64,000 nt of DNA, from the NCBI GenBank assembly GCA_020848615.1, contig JADLHW010000011.1:1-64000 (forward strand). Reading direction: 5' to 3'. The notes under the pieces are model-generated. The model was given only the letters and a program-made list of their open reading frames with translations. It had not been told where the DNA came from and ran no database searches. The position numbers and the translations under genes are program-made. This DNA is from Thermoleophilia bacterium. Its GTDB lineage: Bacteria; Actinomycetota; Thermoleophilia; Miltoncostaeales; Miltoncostaeaceae. Shown here piece after piece: positions 15,944-24,164 of the stretch (its first letter is position 1; each line of letters begins with the position of its first letter).

Positions 15944-17184
15944 CCTTCGTACCGCCGCATCACCAGCGCCGCGTTGTGCCCCCCGAACCCGAAGGCGTTG
16001 GAGACCGCGGTGCGGATCGGGGCGGTGCGGGGGGTGTTCGCCACGTGGTCGACGCCGGTGCACTCCGGGTCGAGATGGGCCAGGTTGATCGTGGGCGGCA
16101 CGATGCCGTTCTGCAGCGCCAGCGCCGTGAGGGCGGCCTCCACGCCGCCGGCGGCGCCCAGGCAGTGGCCGTGCATCGACTTGGTGGAGCTCACCAGCGT
16201 CCGCGCGGCCTTCTCCTCGCCCAGCGCCATCTTGATGACGCGGATCTCGCTGGGGTCGCCCACCGGCGTGGAGGTGGCGTGCGCGTTGATGTAGTCCACC
16301 TCCTCCGGGTCGGCGCCCGCATCCCGGAGCGCCATGCCGATGGCCGCCGCCGGCGCCGTGCCGGAGGGGTCCGGCTCGGTGAGGTGGTGGGCGTCGCCCG
16401 ACAGGCCGTAGCCGCACAGCTCCGCGTAGACGCGGGCGCCCCGGGCCCGCGCGTGGGCGAACTCCTCCAGGATGAGCACGGCGCCCGCCTCGCCCATCAC
16501 GAAGCCGTCGCGGCCCACGTCGAAGGGCCGGCTGGCGGTGGCCGCGTCCTCGTGGGTCGACAGGGCGCGCATCGCGTTGAAGGCCGCCATGCCGATCTCG
16601 TTGATCGAACACTCCGACCCGCCGGCGAGGATCACCTCGGCGCGTCCCAGGCGGATCGCGTCGAACGCCTCGCCGATGCTGTGGTTCGAGGTCGCGCAGG
16701 CGCTCACCGTGGCGATCAGGGGGCCGCGCAGCCCGAAGGTCATGGACACCTGGGCGGCGCCCATGTTCGGGATGATCATGGGGATGAAGAACGGCGAGAG
16801 CCGGTCCGGGCCCCGCTCGATCATCACCGTGGTCTGCTCGACGAACGTGCCGAGGCCACCGATCCCGGAGCCGATGTAGACCCCGGCGCCCGGGATGTCC
16901 TTGGGGTCGAGGCCGGCGTCGTCCAGCGCCATGCCGCCGGCGGCCACGACCATCTGGGCGAACCGGTCCATGCGCCGGGCCGCCTTGCGGTCCATGAAGT
17001 CGCCCGGATCGAAGTCCGGCACCTCGCACGCGACCTTGGTGGGGATGCGGGACGGGTCGAACGCCCGGATCTCGCGGGCCCCGCCGGTGCCGGCGAGCGC
17101 GTTGCGCCAGACGTCCTCGGCACCGGTGCCGATGGAGGTCACCAGCCCGAGGCCGGTGATCACGACGCGGCGCAGCTCGGTCAC
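15940..17184 (-). CDS. fabF: Beta-ketoacyl-ACP synthase II
   Basis: A 414-residue condensing enzyme that elongates acyl-ACP with malonyl-ACP. The catalytic triad is present: Cys163 in [10 protein letters not shown], His in [11 protein letters not shown] and His in [12 protein letters not shown]. The [11 protein letters not shown]-terminus is typical of FabF. The GTG start overlaps the fabG stop by four bases. In most bacteria acpP lies next to fabF; here it does not, and a phosphatase gene follows instead. Confidence 0.97.
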   Translation of the reverse strand: MTELRRVVITGLGLVTSIGTGAEDVWRNALAGTGGAREIRAFDPSRIPTKVACEVPDFDPGDFMDRKAARRMDRFAQMVVAAGGMALDDAGLDPKDIPGAGVYIGSGIGGLGTFVEQTTVMIERGPDRLSPFFIPMIIPNMGAAQVSMTFGLRGPLIATVSACATSNHSIGEAFDAIRLGRAEVILAGGSECSINEIGMAAFNAMRALSTHEDAATASRPFDVGRDGFVMGEAGAVLILEEFAHARARGARVYAELCGYGLSGDAHHLTEPDPSGTAPAAAIGMALRDAGADPEEVDYINAHATSTPVGDPSEIRVIKMALGEEKAARTLVSSTKSMHGHCLGAAGGVEAALTALALQNGIVPPTINLAHLDPECTGVDHVANTPRTAPIRTAVSNAFGFGGHNAALVMRRYEG

Positions 17185-17912
17185 GTGGCGAGGCCCCCGT
17201 CGACGGTGAGCACCGTCCCGGTGATGAAGCCGGCGCCCGGGCCGCACAGGAACGCCACGGCGGCGGCGACGTCCTCGGGGGTCCCCAGGCGGCCCAGCGG
17301 GGTGGACGCGAGCACCCGCTCGCGCTGGTCGTCCGTGAGGCCGGAGGTCATGTCGGTGACGACGTACCCCGGCGCCACGGCGTTCACCCGGATGCCCCGG
17401 CCGCCCGCCTCCCGGGCCAGCGACTTCGCCATGCCGATCATCCCGGCCTTCGCGGCGGCGTAGTTCGCCTGGCCGGCGTTCCCCATGAGGCCCACGACGC
17501 TGGAGACCGCGACGATGGAGCCGGACTTGCGGCGCAGCATGCCCCGCAGCGCGGACCGCGCCACGAAGAAGGCGCCGGTGAGGTTCGTCTCCACCACGGC
17601 GTGCCAGTCGTCCGCGGACATCCGCATGAACAGGCCGTCGCGGGTGATGCCGGCGTTCAGGACCACCGCGTCGAGGGGTCCAAGGGCGGCCTCCGCCTGC
17701 TCCACCAGAGCCGCCGCCTCGTCCTCCACCGAGACGTCCCCGCGGATGGCCACGGCACGCCGGCCCAGGGCCTCGACCGCGGCGACCGTCTCGCCCGCGG
17801 CGGCCTCGCCGCCCATGTAGCCCACGGCCACGTCGAAGCCGTCCTGCGCGAGGGCGCGGCACACCGCCGCCCCGATACCGCGGGACCCGCCGGTCACCAG
17901 TGCGACGCTCAC
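17181..17912 (-). CDS. fabG: 3-oxoacyl-ACP reductase
   Basis: A 243-residue short-chain dehydrogenase that reduces 3-oxoacyl-ACP with NADPH. It shows the cofactor loop TGGSRGIG (8-15), NAGITRDGL, the catalytic Ser in SSVVGLMGN and YAAAKAG with the Tyr-x3-Lys, all expected for FabG. The GTG start follows GGAGG and overlaps the fabD stop (GTGA). It is the fourth gene of the operon. Confidence 0.96.
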   Translation of the reverse strand: MSVALVTGGSRGIGAAVCRALAQDGFDVAVGYMGGEAAAGETVAAVEALGRRAVAIRGDVSVEDEAAALVEQAEAALGPLDAVVLNAGITRDGLFMRMSADDWHAVVETNLTGAFFVARSALRGMLRRKSGSIVAVSSVVGLMGNAGQANYAAAKAGMIGMAKSLAREAGGRGIRVNAVAPGYVVTDMTSGLTDDQRERVLASTPLGRLGTPEDVAAAVAFLCGPGAGFITGTVLTVDGGLAT

Positions 17913-18820
17913 CCAACCACCTCCGCCAGGCCCGCCAGGTCGCCCGGGGTGCCCACCTGCAGCACGCGGGCGTCGCGGCGGACGCGCTTGACCAGGCCGG
18001 ACAGCACCCGGCCCACCCCCAGCTCCACGAACACGTCGGCGCCCAGGCCGAGTGCCTCCTCCACCGCCTGCCCGAACCGCACCGGGGCGGTGAGCTGGGC
18101 CAGCAGCGCCTCGCGCATGTGGTCCGGGGGCTCCTGCCGGCACGTGGTGGTGGACAGGAACGGGATGGCCGGCGGCAGCGGCTCCCACCGGCCCAGGGCC
18201 GGCTCCAGCCGCGCCGCGGCCGGCGCCATGAGCGGGCTGTGGAACGCACCGGCCACCTGGAGGCGGGCGGCCTTCACGCCGGCCTCCGCGGCGGCCCGCA
18301 TGAGCCGGTCCACGCCCTCCATCGTGCCGCTCACCACCACCTGGCCCGGGCAGTTGTAGTTCGCGGGCCACACGTCGCCCGCCGCGGCGCACATCGCCTC
18401 GACGGCGGCGTCGTCGGCCCCCAGGACGGCGGCCATCGCGCCGGGGCTCGCATCGGCGGCCGCCTGCATCGCGGCGCCGCGCTCGGCCACCACCTGCAGG
18501 GCGTCGGCGTACGGCATCGCGCCGGCCGCCACGAGGGCCGAGTACTCCCCCAGGGAATGGCCCAGCACCAGGTCGCCGGCCAGGCCGTGCTCGGTGGCGA
18601 CCCGCCACGCGGCGACGCTCGTCGCCACCAGGGCCGGCTGGCACACGTCGGTCCTGGTGAGCTGCTCGGCCGGCCCCTCGAAGATCACCGTCGAGATGGG
18701 GTGGCCCAGGGCGTCGTCGGCCTCCTCGAAGGCCGCGCGGGCGCTCGGGAACGCGTCGGCCAGCTCCTTGCCCATCCCCACGGTCTGGGCGCCCTGGCCG
18801 GGGAACATCAGGACGATCAT
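17909..18820 (-). CDS. fabD: Malonyl-CoA:ACP transacylase
   Basis: A 303-residue acyltransferase that moves malonyl from CoA to ACP. The glutamine of FPGQGAQ (7-13), the nucleophile Ser89 in GHSLGEYSA, and the conserved His in GAFHSPLM define the active site. Its ATG overlaps the fabH stop (ATGA). Confidence 0.96.
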   Translation of the reverse strand: MIVLMFPGQGAQTVGMGKELADAFPSARAAFEEADDALGHPISTVIFEGPAEQLTRTDVCQPALVATSVAAWRVATEHGLAGDLVLGHSLGEYSALVAAGAMPYADALQVVAERGAAMQAAADASPGAMAAVLGADDAAVEAMCAAAGDVWPANYNCPGQVVVSGTMEGVDRLMRAAAEAGVKAARLQVAGAFHSPLMAPAAARLEPALGRWEPLPPAIPFLSTTTCRQEPPDHMREALLAQLTAPVRFGQAVEEALGLGADVFVELGVGRVLSGLVKRVRRDARVLQVGTPGDLAGLAEVVG

Positions 18821-19833
18821 TCGGGTTCGTACCTCACCAGGCAGGAGGCCCACGTCAACCCCGCCCCGAAGCCCACCAGCAGCACCAGGGCGCCGGGATT
18901 CAGGACCCCGGCGTCGCGGGCCTCGGTGAGCGCCAGGGGGATCGAGGCGGCCGAGGTGTTCCCGTACCGCTCGAGGTTGTTGAACACGCGCGACCCGTCG
19001 ATGCCGAGCCGCTTCACGGCGTGGTCGATGATCCGGAGGTTCGCCTGGTGCGCGACCAGCAGGTCGACGTCGCCGATGCCGACCTCCAGGCGGTCCAGGA
19101 GCCGCACGACCGACTCCTCCATCACCCGGGTCGCGAACTTGTAGACCTCGCGGCCGTTCATCTGCACGAACGCCTCTTCGCGCGCGAACGGCTGCGACGC
19201 CGGCCGGCGGGTGCCGCCCACCGGGATGCACAGATCCATCGCCTGGCTGCCGTCGGCGCCCAGCTCGAACCCCAGGAACCCGCCGGGGCACTCCGGCTCG
19301 CCGGCGGTGACGAGCGCGCCGGCGGCGGCGTCGCCGAAGAGGATGCAGGTGCTGCGGTCCTCCATGTCCACGATCTTCGAGAACACCTCGGCGCCCACCA
19401 CCAGCACGTTTCGGGCGATGCCCGACTCCACCAGGGCCGTGGCCTGCGCGAGGCCGTAGATGAACCCGGAGCACGCCGCCTGCAGGTCGAAGGCCGCGGC
19501 GTTCACGGCGCCGACGCGGTGCGCGGTCATCGCGGCGACGCTCGGGAACAGGTGGTCGGGCGTGCACGTCGGCACGATCACCACGTCCACGTCCGCGGGG
19601 TCCATACGTGAGTTCCGCAGGACGTCCCCGGCGGCGAGCACCGCGAGGTCGCTCGTGGCCTGGTCGGCGGACGCGTACCGGCGCTCCCGGATGCCGGTGC
19701 GGGTGACGATCCACTCGTCGGTCGTGTCGACCTGCCGCTCCAGGTCGGCGTTGGTCACGACGCGCTCGGGCACGTAGGCGCCCAGCGCCGCCAGGCGCGC
19801 ACCGCCGGCCCGGCCGTTCCGGGCCGCGATCAC
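18817..19833 (-). CDS. fabH: Beta-ketoacyl-ACP synthase III
   Basis: A 338-residue initiating condensing enzyme joining an acyl-CoA primer with malonyl-ACP. Catalytic Cys121 lies in AACSGF, His in AHQANLRI, and Asn in YGNTSAAS. The GTG start at 19833 follows GGAGG closely and overlaps the fabZ stop (GTGA). The first 13 residues are a short basic extension relative to E. coli FabH. Primer preference (acetyl or branched) cannot be read by eye. Confidence 0.97.
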   Translation of the reverse strand: MIAARNGRAGGARLAALGAYVPERVVTNADLERQVDTTDEWIVTRTGIRERRYASADQATSDLAVLAAGDVLRNSRMDPADVDVVIVPTCTPDHLFPSVAAMTAHRVGAVNAAAFDLQAACSGFIYGLAQATALVESGIARNVLVVGAEVFSKIVDMEDRSTCILFGDAAAGALVTAGEPECPGGFLGFELGADGSQAMDLCIPVGGTRRPASQPFAREEAFVQMNGREVYKFATRVMEESVVRLLDRLEVGIGDVDLLVAHQANLRIIDHAVKRLGIDGSRVFNNLERYGNTSAASIPLALTEARDAGVLNPGALVLLVGFGAGLTWASCLVRYEPE

Positions 19834-20273
19834 CCGCCCTCCGCGACCGACTGATCGACCAGCGCGAACGACAGGTTCGCCGAGCACGCGAGCTGCCCGT
19901 CGACGGTGGCGGTGCCCTCGCCGAATCCCAGCGGGCCGCGCTGCCGCACCAGCCGGGTCTCCAGCTCGATCGTCTCGCCGGGACGCACGGGGCGGCGGAA
20001 CCGCACCTTCTCGATACCGGCGAACATCGCGAGCTTCCCCCGGTTCTCCTCCAGGCTCATGGCGGCGAGCGCCCCGCACTGGGCGAGGGCCTCCACGATG
20101 AGGACGCCGGGGGTGATGGGGTTGCCCGGGAAGTGCCCGGCGAAGAACCACATGTCCTCCCGGAGGGTCCAGCGGGCGCGGGCACCGGCGCCGGGCTCCA
20201 GCTCGACGATCTCGTCGATCAGGAGGAACGGCTCCCGGTGCGGGAGGAGGTCTTTGGGGTCGGGAAGGCTCAC
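19830..20273 (-). CDS. fabZ: 3-hydroxyacyl-ACP dehydratase
   Basis: A 147-residue hot-dog-fold enzyme that dehydrates 3-hydroxyacyl-ACP, of normal FabZ length. The signature AGHFPGNPITPGVLIVEAL carries the catalytic His, and the Glu of the partner helix. It is the first gene of the fab-acc operon. The GTG start at 20273 gives the typical N-terminus DPKDLLPHREPFLLID. Confidence 0.94.
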   Translation of the reverse strand: MSLPDPKDLLPHREPFLLIDEIVELEPGAGARARWTLREDMWFFAGHFPGNPITPGVLIVEALAQCGALAAMSLEENRGKLAMFAGIEKVRFRRPVRPGETIELETRLVRQRGPLGFGEGTATVDGQLACSANLSFALVDQSVAEGG

Positions 20274-20335
20274 GTGGCGCGGGCCCCGCGACCGGCGTCG
20301 CACCCTGGGTGTGGGCGCCGCCGCGCGGGACGCCA

Positions 20336-20341
20336 ATCGTA
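20336..20341 (-). promoter_or_regulatory. Candidate -10 (TACGAT) for the fab-acc operon
   Basis: On the minus strand TACGAT (TANNNT) lies 62 bases before the fabZ GTG, giving a leader of about 55 bases. It is the only such box in the 160-bp gap between fabZ and the divergent SPFH gene. No operator was recognised. Confidence 0.35.
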
Positions 20342-20433
20342 TCCGGGCGGGAGGCGCCGTGCCGGGGCGCCGCGGCGCGTGGTAGGACACGCACACACCG
20401 ACGCCGTCCGCACGCGGGCGGGAAAGGACGCGC

Positions 20434-21249
20434 ATGGCCCTGATCGTGGTGCTCATCGTGCTCGTCGCCGTTGCGATGTTCCTCGTGAAGTCCGTGCGCA
20501 TCGCCAACGAGTACGAGCGGGGCGTGGTGTTCCGCCTGGGCCGCCTGCTGGGGGTGAAGGGCCCCGGGCTGTTCCTGCTCATCCCGTTCATCGACCGGGC
20601 GCTGCGGGTCGACCTCCGCACCGTCACCCTCAATGTGCCGCCGCAGGAGATCATCACCCGCGACAACGTCACCGTCACCGTGAACGCCGTCGTGTACTTC
20701 CGGGTGGTGGAGCCCCGGCGGGCGATCGTGCAGGTCGAGAACTACGTGGTCGCGACCTCCCAGATCGCCCAGACCACCCTGCGGTCGGTCACCGGCGAGG
20801 CGGACCTCGACCAGCTGCTCTCGCAGCGGGACGACATCAACCAGCGCCTGGAGTCCCTCATCTCCCAGCAGACCATCAACTGGGGCGTCGAGGTGCACCT
20901 GGTGGAGCTGAAGGACGTGGAGCTGCCCACCTCCATGCAGCGGGCCATCGCCCGGCAGGCCGAGGCCGAGCGGGAACGGCGGGCGAAGATCATCGCCGCC
21001 GAGGGCGAGGCGCAGGCCTCCCAGATGATCTCCCAGGCCGCGAGCGTCATCACCGCGCAGCCCGGTGCCCTGCAGCTGCGGTACCTCCAGACGATCTCGG
21101 AGGTCGGCACCTCGGAGGGCGCCAAGACCATGGTGATCCCCCTCCCGGTGGAGATGCTCGAGTTCTTCGGCGCGTTCGGCGGCGGTTCGGGCAGGGCCCC
21201 TGCGGGGAACGGCAACGGAAACGGCGGCCCGCCCGCGACCCGCGAGTAG
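20434..21249 (+). CDS. SPFH/stomatin-like membrane protein
   Basis: A 271-residue slipin-type protein: one N-terminal hydrophobic segment (residues 1-19), an SPFH/band-7 domain ([29 protein letters not shown]), then a long charged helix rich in Glu, Arg and Ala ([18 protein letters not shown]) typical of oligomerising stomatins, and a Gly/Asn-rich tail. Such proteins scaffold membrane microdomains and often accompany an NfeD-like partner, which is absent here. GAAAGGA precedes the ATG. Ku begins 12 bases downstream, an unusual neighbour. Confidence 0.9.
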   Translation: MALIVVLIVLVAVAMFLVKSVRIANEYERGVVFRLGRLLGVKGPGLFLLIPFIDRALRVDLRTVTLNVPPQEIITRDNVTVTVNAVVYFRVVEPRRAIVQVENYVVATSQIAQTTLRSVTGEADLDQLLSQRDDINQRLESLISQQTINWGVEVHLVELKDVELPTSMQRAIARQAEAERERRAKIIAAEGEAQASQMISQAASVITAQPGALQLRYLQTISEVGTSEGAKTMVIPLPVEMLEFFGAFGGGSGRAPAGNGNGNGGPPATRE

Positions 21250-21261
21250 CGAGAGGAACAC

Positions 21262-22074
21262 GTGCGCGCGATCTGGAAAGGCTTCGTGAGCTTCGGCCTG
21301 GTCACCATCCCGGTGAACGTGGGCATCGCACAGGACCGGAGGGATCCCAGCTTCCGGACCCTGGTGCGCGAGACCAACCGCCCGGTCAAGCAGAAGCGCT
21401 GGGACCCGGACCGCGACGCCGAGGTCCAGCCCGAGGACACCGTGAAGGGCTGGGAGGTCGGCAAGGGCCGCTACGTGATCGTGGAGGAGGAGGAGCTCGC
21501 CCGCTTCGCGCCCCGGCAGGAGAAGACCGTCCAGATCCTGCAGTTCGTGGAGCTGCCCGAGGTGGACCCGGTGTTCTTCGAGAAGGCCTACTGGCTGGAG
21601 CCGCAGGAGCGGGCCGAGCGCCCGTACGCCCTGCTGGTCGCCGCGCTGCAGAAGACGGGGCGGGCCGCCATCGGCCGGTTCGTGCTGTCCACCAAGGAGC
21701 ACCTGGTGCTGGTGCGCGCCGTGGACGGGGTGCTGACCCTGCAGACGCTGTACTACCCCGAGGACGTCCGCACGGACGTGCAGGCCGAGATCCGCGGCCG
21801 GGTGGAGGGCGTGGACGTCGCGGCGGCGGAGCTGGACATCGCCGAGCAGCTGGTCACGGGCATGACCCGCCCGTTCGACGCCTCCGAGTACGCCACCGAG
21901 ACCCGGAAGGCCCTGCTGGAGATGCTGGAGGCCAAGGCCGACGGGCAGGAGGTCGTCGCGCCGGAGGCGCAGGCCGAGCCGGCGCCGGTGGTCGACCTCA
22001 TGGCGGCCCTCAAGGCCTCGCTCGCCGCGGCCCAGGGCGGCGGCGAGGCGGAGCAGGAGCGGAAGGCCTCCTGA
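21262..22074 (+). CDS. ku: Ku protein (non-homologous end joining)
   Basis: A 270-residue bacterial Ku that binds DNA ends as a ring-shaped homodimer and recruits LigD. The N-terminus MRAIWKGFVSFGLVTIPV is the family signature; FFEKAYWLEP and ASEYATETRKALLEML further match. The tail after residue 230 is Ala/Glu-rich rather than the Lys-rich extension seen in some Ku proteins. The GTG start follows GAGAGGA. No ligD is in this window. The stop overlaps the putative CTG start of galT. Confidence 0.95.
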   Translation: MRAIWKGFVSFGLVTIPVNVGIAQDRRDPSFRTLVRETNRPVKQKRWDPDRDAEVQPEDTVKGWEVGKGRYVIVEEEELARFAPRQEKTVQILQFVELPEVDPVFFEKAYWLEPQERAERPYALLVAALQKTGRAAIGRFVLSTKEHLVLVRAVDGVLTLQTLYYPEDVRTDVQAEIRGRVEGVDVAAAELDIAEQLVTGMTRPFDASEYATETRKALLEMLEAKADGQEVVAPEAQAEPAPVVDLMAALKASLAAAQGGGEAEQERKAS

Positions 22075-23018
22075 GCCGGGTCCTGCGCGACCCCCTCACG
22101 GGGGAGGTCCTCCTGCTCGCCCCGGGGCGCATGGACCGGCCCCACGACGTGGCCGACGACCGTCCCCGCATGGCCGCCCTGCCGCCGCCCGCCGACGCGC
22201 CGGTGGCCGGGTGCCCGTTCTGCCCGGGATCGGAGCACGAGACGCCGCCGGAGCGCTGGGCCCTGCGCGACCACGGGCCCGCCGACGGCCCCGGCTGGCG
22301 GGTGCGCGCGGTGCCGAACCGCTACCCGGTCATCGTGCCCCCGGAGGGCGCCCACGAGGTGGTGGTGAACAGCGACCGCCACGTCGCGGCGTTCTGGGAC
22401 CTCACCGCCGAGCAGGCATCGTGGGCGGCGCGCGGGTGGTGGGAGCGCGAGGAGGCGCTGACGCGCGCGAGCCGCCGGGCCTTCGTGTTCCTGAACCAGG
22501 GCGCCCAGGCCGGGGCGTCCCTGGAGCACACCCACGCCCAGCTGGTGGGGCTGCCCGTGGACCCGCCGCGCCTCGCGGCCCGCGAGGCGTCGTTCCTGAC
22601 GGGCACGTGCCCGCTGTGCGCCGACCTCGCGGACCCCGGGGACCGGCTGGTGGCGCGAGCCGGCGGACTGGTGGCGTGGTGCCCGCGGATCCCCCCGCTC
22701 ACCGCCGTGGTCCGCATCGCGCCCGAGGTGCACGCGCCCCGCTGGGACCGCCCCTGCGCGGAGGCGCTCGGACGGCTCCTGCGCGAGGTGATGCGGGCCG
22801 CCGCCCGCGTGGTGGGGACCGACGCGGCGAACGTCTGGATGCACCTCGGCCGCCACGGCGGGCCGGACGCCGTGCACTGGCACGTGGAGGCCATCCCCCG
22901 CATCGGCACCCTCGCCGGGCTGGAGCTGGGCGCGGGCGTGTACGGCCTCGTCGTGGACCCCGCCGCCCACGCCGCCGGCCTGCGGGCGGCGATGGCGGCG
23001 CCCGCCGCCGACCGCTGA
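22071..23018 (+). CDS. galT: Galactose-1-phosphate uridylyltransferase
   Basis: A 315-residue HIT-superfamily enzyme exchanging UMP between UDP-glucose and galactose 1-phosphate (Leloir pathway). The active-site HTHAQ is at 153-157 and the second HWHVE at 269-273; CPFC and CPLC pairs can bind zinc. The family N-terminus (RDPLTGEVLLLAPGR) begins before any ATG, GTG or TTG in frame, so I place the start at CTG 22071, which overlaps the Ku stop as CTGA with GGAAGG four bases upstream. ATG 22131 would remove the conserved N-terminus. No galK or galE is nearby. Confidence 0.88.
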   Translation: MSRVLRDPLTGEVLLLAPGRMDRPHDVADDRPRMAALPPPADAPVAGCPFCPGSEHETPPERWALRDHGPADGPGWRVRAVPNRYPVIVPPEGAHEVVVNSDRHVAAFWDLTAEQASWAARGWWEREEALTRASRRAFVFLNQGAQAGASLEHTHAQLVGLPVDPPRLAAREASFLTGTCPLCADLADPGDRLVARAGGLVAWCPRIPPLTAVVRIAPEVHAPRWDRPCAEALGRLLREVMRAAARVVGTDAANVWMHLGRHGGPDAVHWHVEAIPRIGTLAGLELGAGVYGLVVDPAAHAAGLRAAMAAPAADR

Positions 23019-23069
23019 CCCCGGCGGGCGCCGGACCCGGCACGGCGGACCGGGCCCCGGGCCCGGCCA

Positions 23070-23075
23070 TAGGCT
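23070..23075 (+). promoter_or_regulatory. Candidate -10 (TAGGCT) for the Calx-beta/RTX-like gene
   Basis: TAGGCT matches TANNNT and would start transcription near 23083, ahead of the GGAGG at 23097-23101. No -35 is evident. Confidence 0.35.
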
Positions 23076-23109
23076 CACCGGGAACGGACGTGGACCGGAG
23101 GTGGAGCCG

Positions 23110-23901
23110 ATGATCCGACGAGCGGTGTGCCTCACCGCGGCCGCCCTGGGCGGCCTGGTGCCGCTCGCAGCACATGGAGCGCAGATGCAGGCGGCGACCG
23201 CGCGGGTCGCGGAGGGCGCCGGGACCGTCCAGGTGACGGTCCTGTCGGTCCCCGGCGCGTCGGTGCGCTGGGGGACGGTCGACGGCTCGGCGACCGCGGG
23301 CGCCGACTACGCGCCGTCCGGGGGGACGATCGCCTTCGCGGCGGGACAGTCGTCGGCGGTCGTGACGGTGGCCGTCGTGAACGACGCCGCGGTGGAGCCG
23401 GACGAGACCTTCGGCATCGCGATCCTGGAGGTCACCGACGACGGCATCCAGGTGCCCACGCTCACCACGGTCACCATCGGGAACGACGACTACCTGCCCG
23501 GGCGCTGCGCGAACGCGCTCACGGGCACCCCCGCCTCGGAGACGCTCACCGGCGGGCCGGCGGGCGACCGCATCGCCGGGGGCTCCGGCAACGACCTCAT
23601 CACGGCGCTCGCCGGGGACGACTGCGCCACCGGCGGGGCCGGGAGCGACCGCATCGACCTGGCCGCCGGGGCGGACACGGCGGACGGCGGCACCGGGAGC
23701 GACCGGCTGGTGGGCGGCGCGGGCGCGGACCGGCTGACCGGAGGCGCCGGCCGCGACGAGCTGCTGGGCGGCGCGGGCGCCGACCGCGTCTTCGCGCGGG
23801 ACGGCCTCCGGGACCGGGTGGTCTGCGGGCCGGGCCGGGACGTGGCGGTGCTCGACCGGCTCGACGTGGCGTCCGGGTGCGAGGTGGTGAGCCGGCGCTG
23901 A
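23110..23901 (+). CDS. Secreted Calx-beta and RTX-like calcium-binding repeat protein
   Basis: A 263-residue exported protein. Residues 1-24 form a signal peptide (ending PLAAHGA). A Calx-beta domain follows (about 30-125; GSATAGADYAPSGG, VEPDETFGIAILE), then from about 140 to 235 a run of glycine-aspartate nonapeptides of the hemolysin type (GGSGNDLI, GGAGSDRI, GGAGADRL, GGAGRDEL). Both domains bind calcium in known families. The end CGPGRDVAVLDRLDVASGCE has a Cys pair. It uses ATG 23110 with GGAGG nine bases upstream. It is probably a surface protein stabilised by calcium. Confidence 0.85.
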   Translation: MIRRAVCLTAAALGGLVPLAAHGAQMQAATARVAEGAGTVQVTVLSVPGASVRWGTVDGSATAGADYAPSGGTIAFAAGQSSAVVTVAVVNDAAVEPDETFGIAILEVTDDGIQVPTLTTVTIGNDDYLPGRCANALTGTPASETLTGGPAGDRIAGGSGNDLITALAGDDCATGGAGSDRIDLAAGADTADGGTGSDRLVGGAGADRLTGGAGRDELLGGAGADRVFARDGLRDRVVCGPGRDVAVLDRLDVASGCEVVSRR

Positions 23902-24012
23902 CGGGCCGCCGCCGACGGGCCGCGCCCCGGCGTCACCTCCCCGTGGCCGTCCCGCGCGCATATTGCCTGCAATTTGGGGCGATCCACGCTCGGTGACGGC
24001 CGGAAGGACTGG

Positions 24013-24018
24013 TAAACT
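24013..24018 (+). promoter_or_regulatory. Leaderless -10 (TAAACT) upstream of the gyrB leader ORF
   Basis: TAAACT ends exactly eight bases before the ATG at 24027, so the mRNA probably begins at that ATG. Upstream, 23962-23973 (ATTGCCTGCAAT) is a perfect short palindrome at about -60 that could bind a regulator. Gyrase genes are commonly controlled by supercoiling. Confidence 0.55.
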
Positions 24019-24026
24019 GGTGACCC

Positions 24027-24164
24027 ATGAGAAATGACGACCGCCTCCGCCGTCCGGCGGGCAGGCCGGGCACGCCGCGGCGGGTCCGGGCCAGGGCGTC
24101 ATCCCCCCGGCCGGTCGATGTCATCCGGCATCCCGGACTCTCGCAGGACGTCAGGAGAACGTGA
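24027..24164 (+). CDS. Putative 45-residue leader peptide of gyrB
   Basis: An open frame of 45 codons plus stop that begins at the ATG directly after the leaderless promoter and ends in a TGA overlapping the gyrB GTG by four bases (GTGA). It starts MRNDDRLRRPAGRPG and is very rich in Arg and Pro, with no recognisable domain. Position, not composition, is the evidence: translation through it would deliver ribosomes to the gyrB start, which also has AGGAG five bases upstream. It may be a regulatory leader or simply part of the untranslated region. Confidence 0.4.
   Translation: MRNDDRLRRPAGRPGTPRRVRARASSPRPVDVIRHPGLSQDVRRT

Noticed and set aside
22131..22133. ATG 22131 as the galT start
   Set aside because: It would remove the conserved N-terminal strand (DPLTGEVLLLAPGR) that precedes it in frame; the CTGA overlap start is preferred.
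23974..24018. TTGGGG at 23974 as the -35 partner of TAAACT
   Set aside because: The spacing of more than 30 bases is too long for a sigma-70 promoter.
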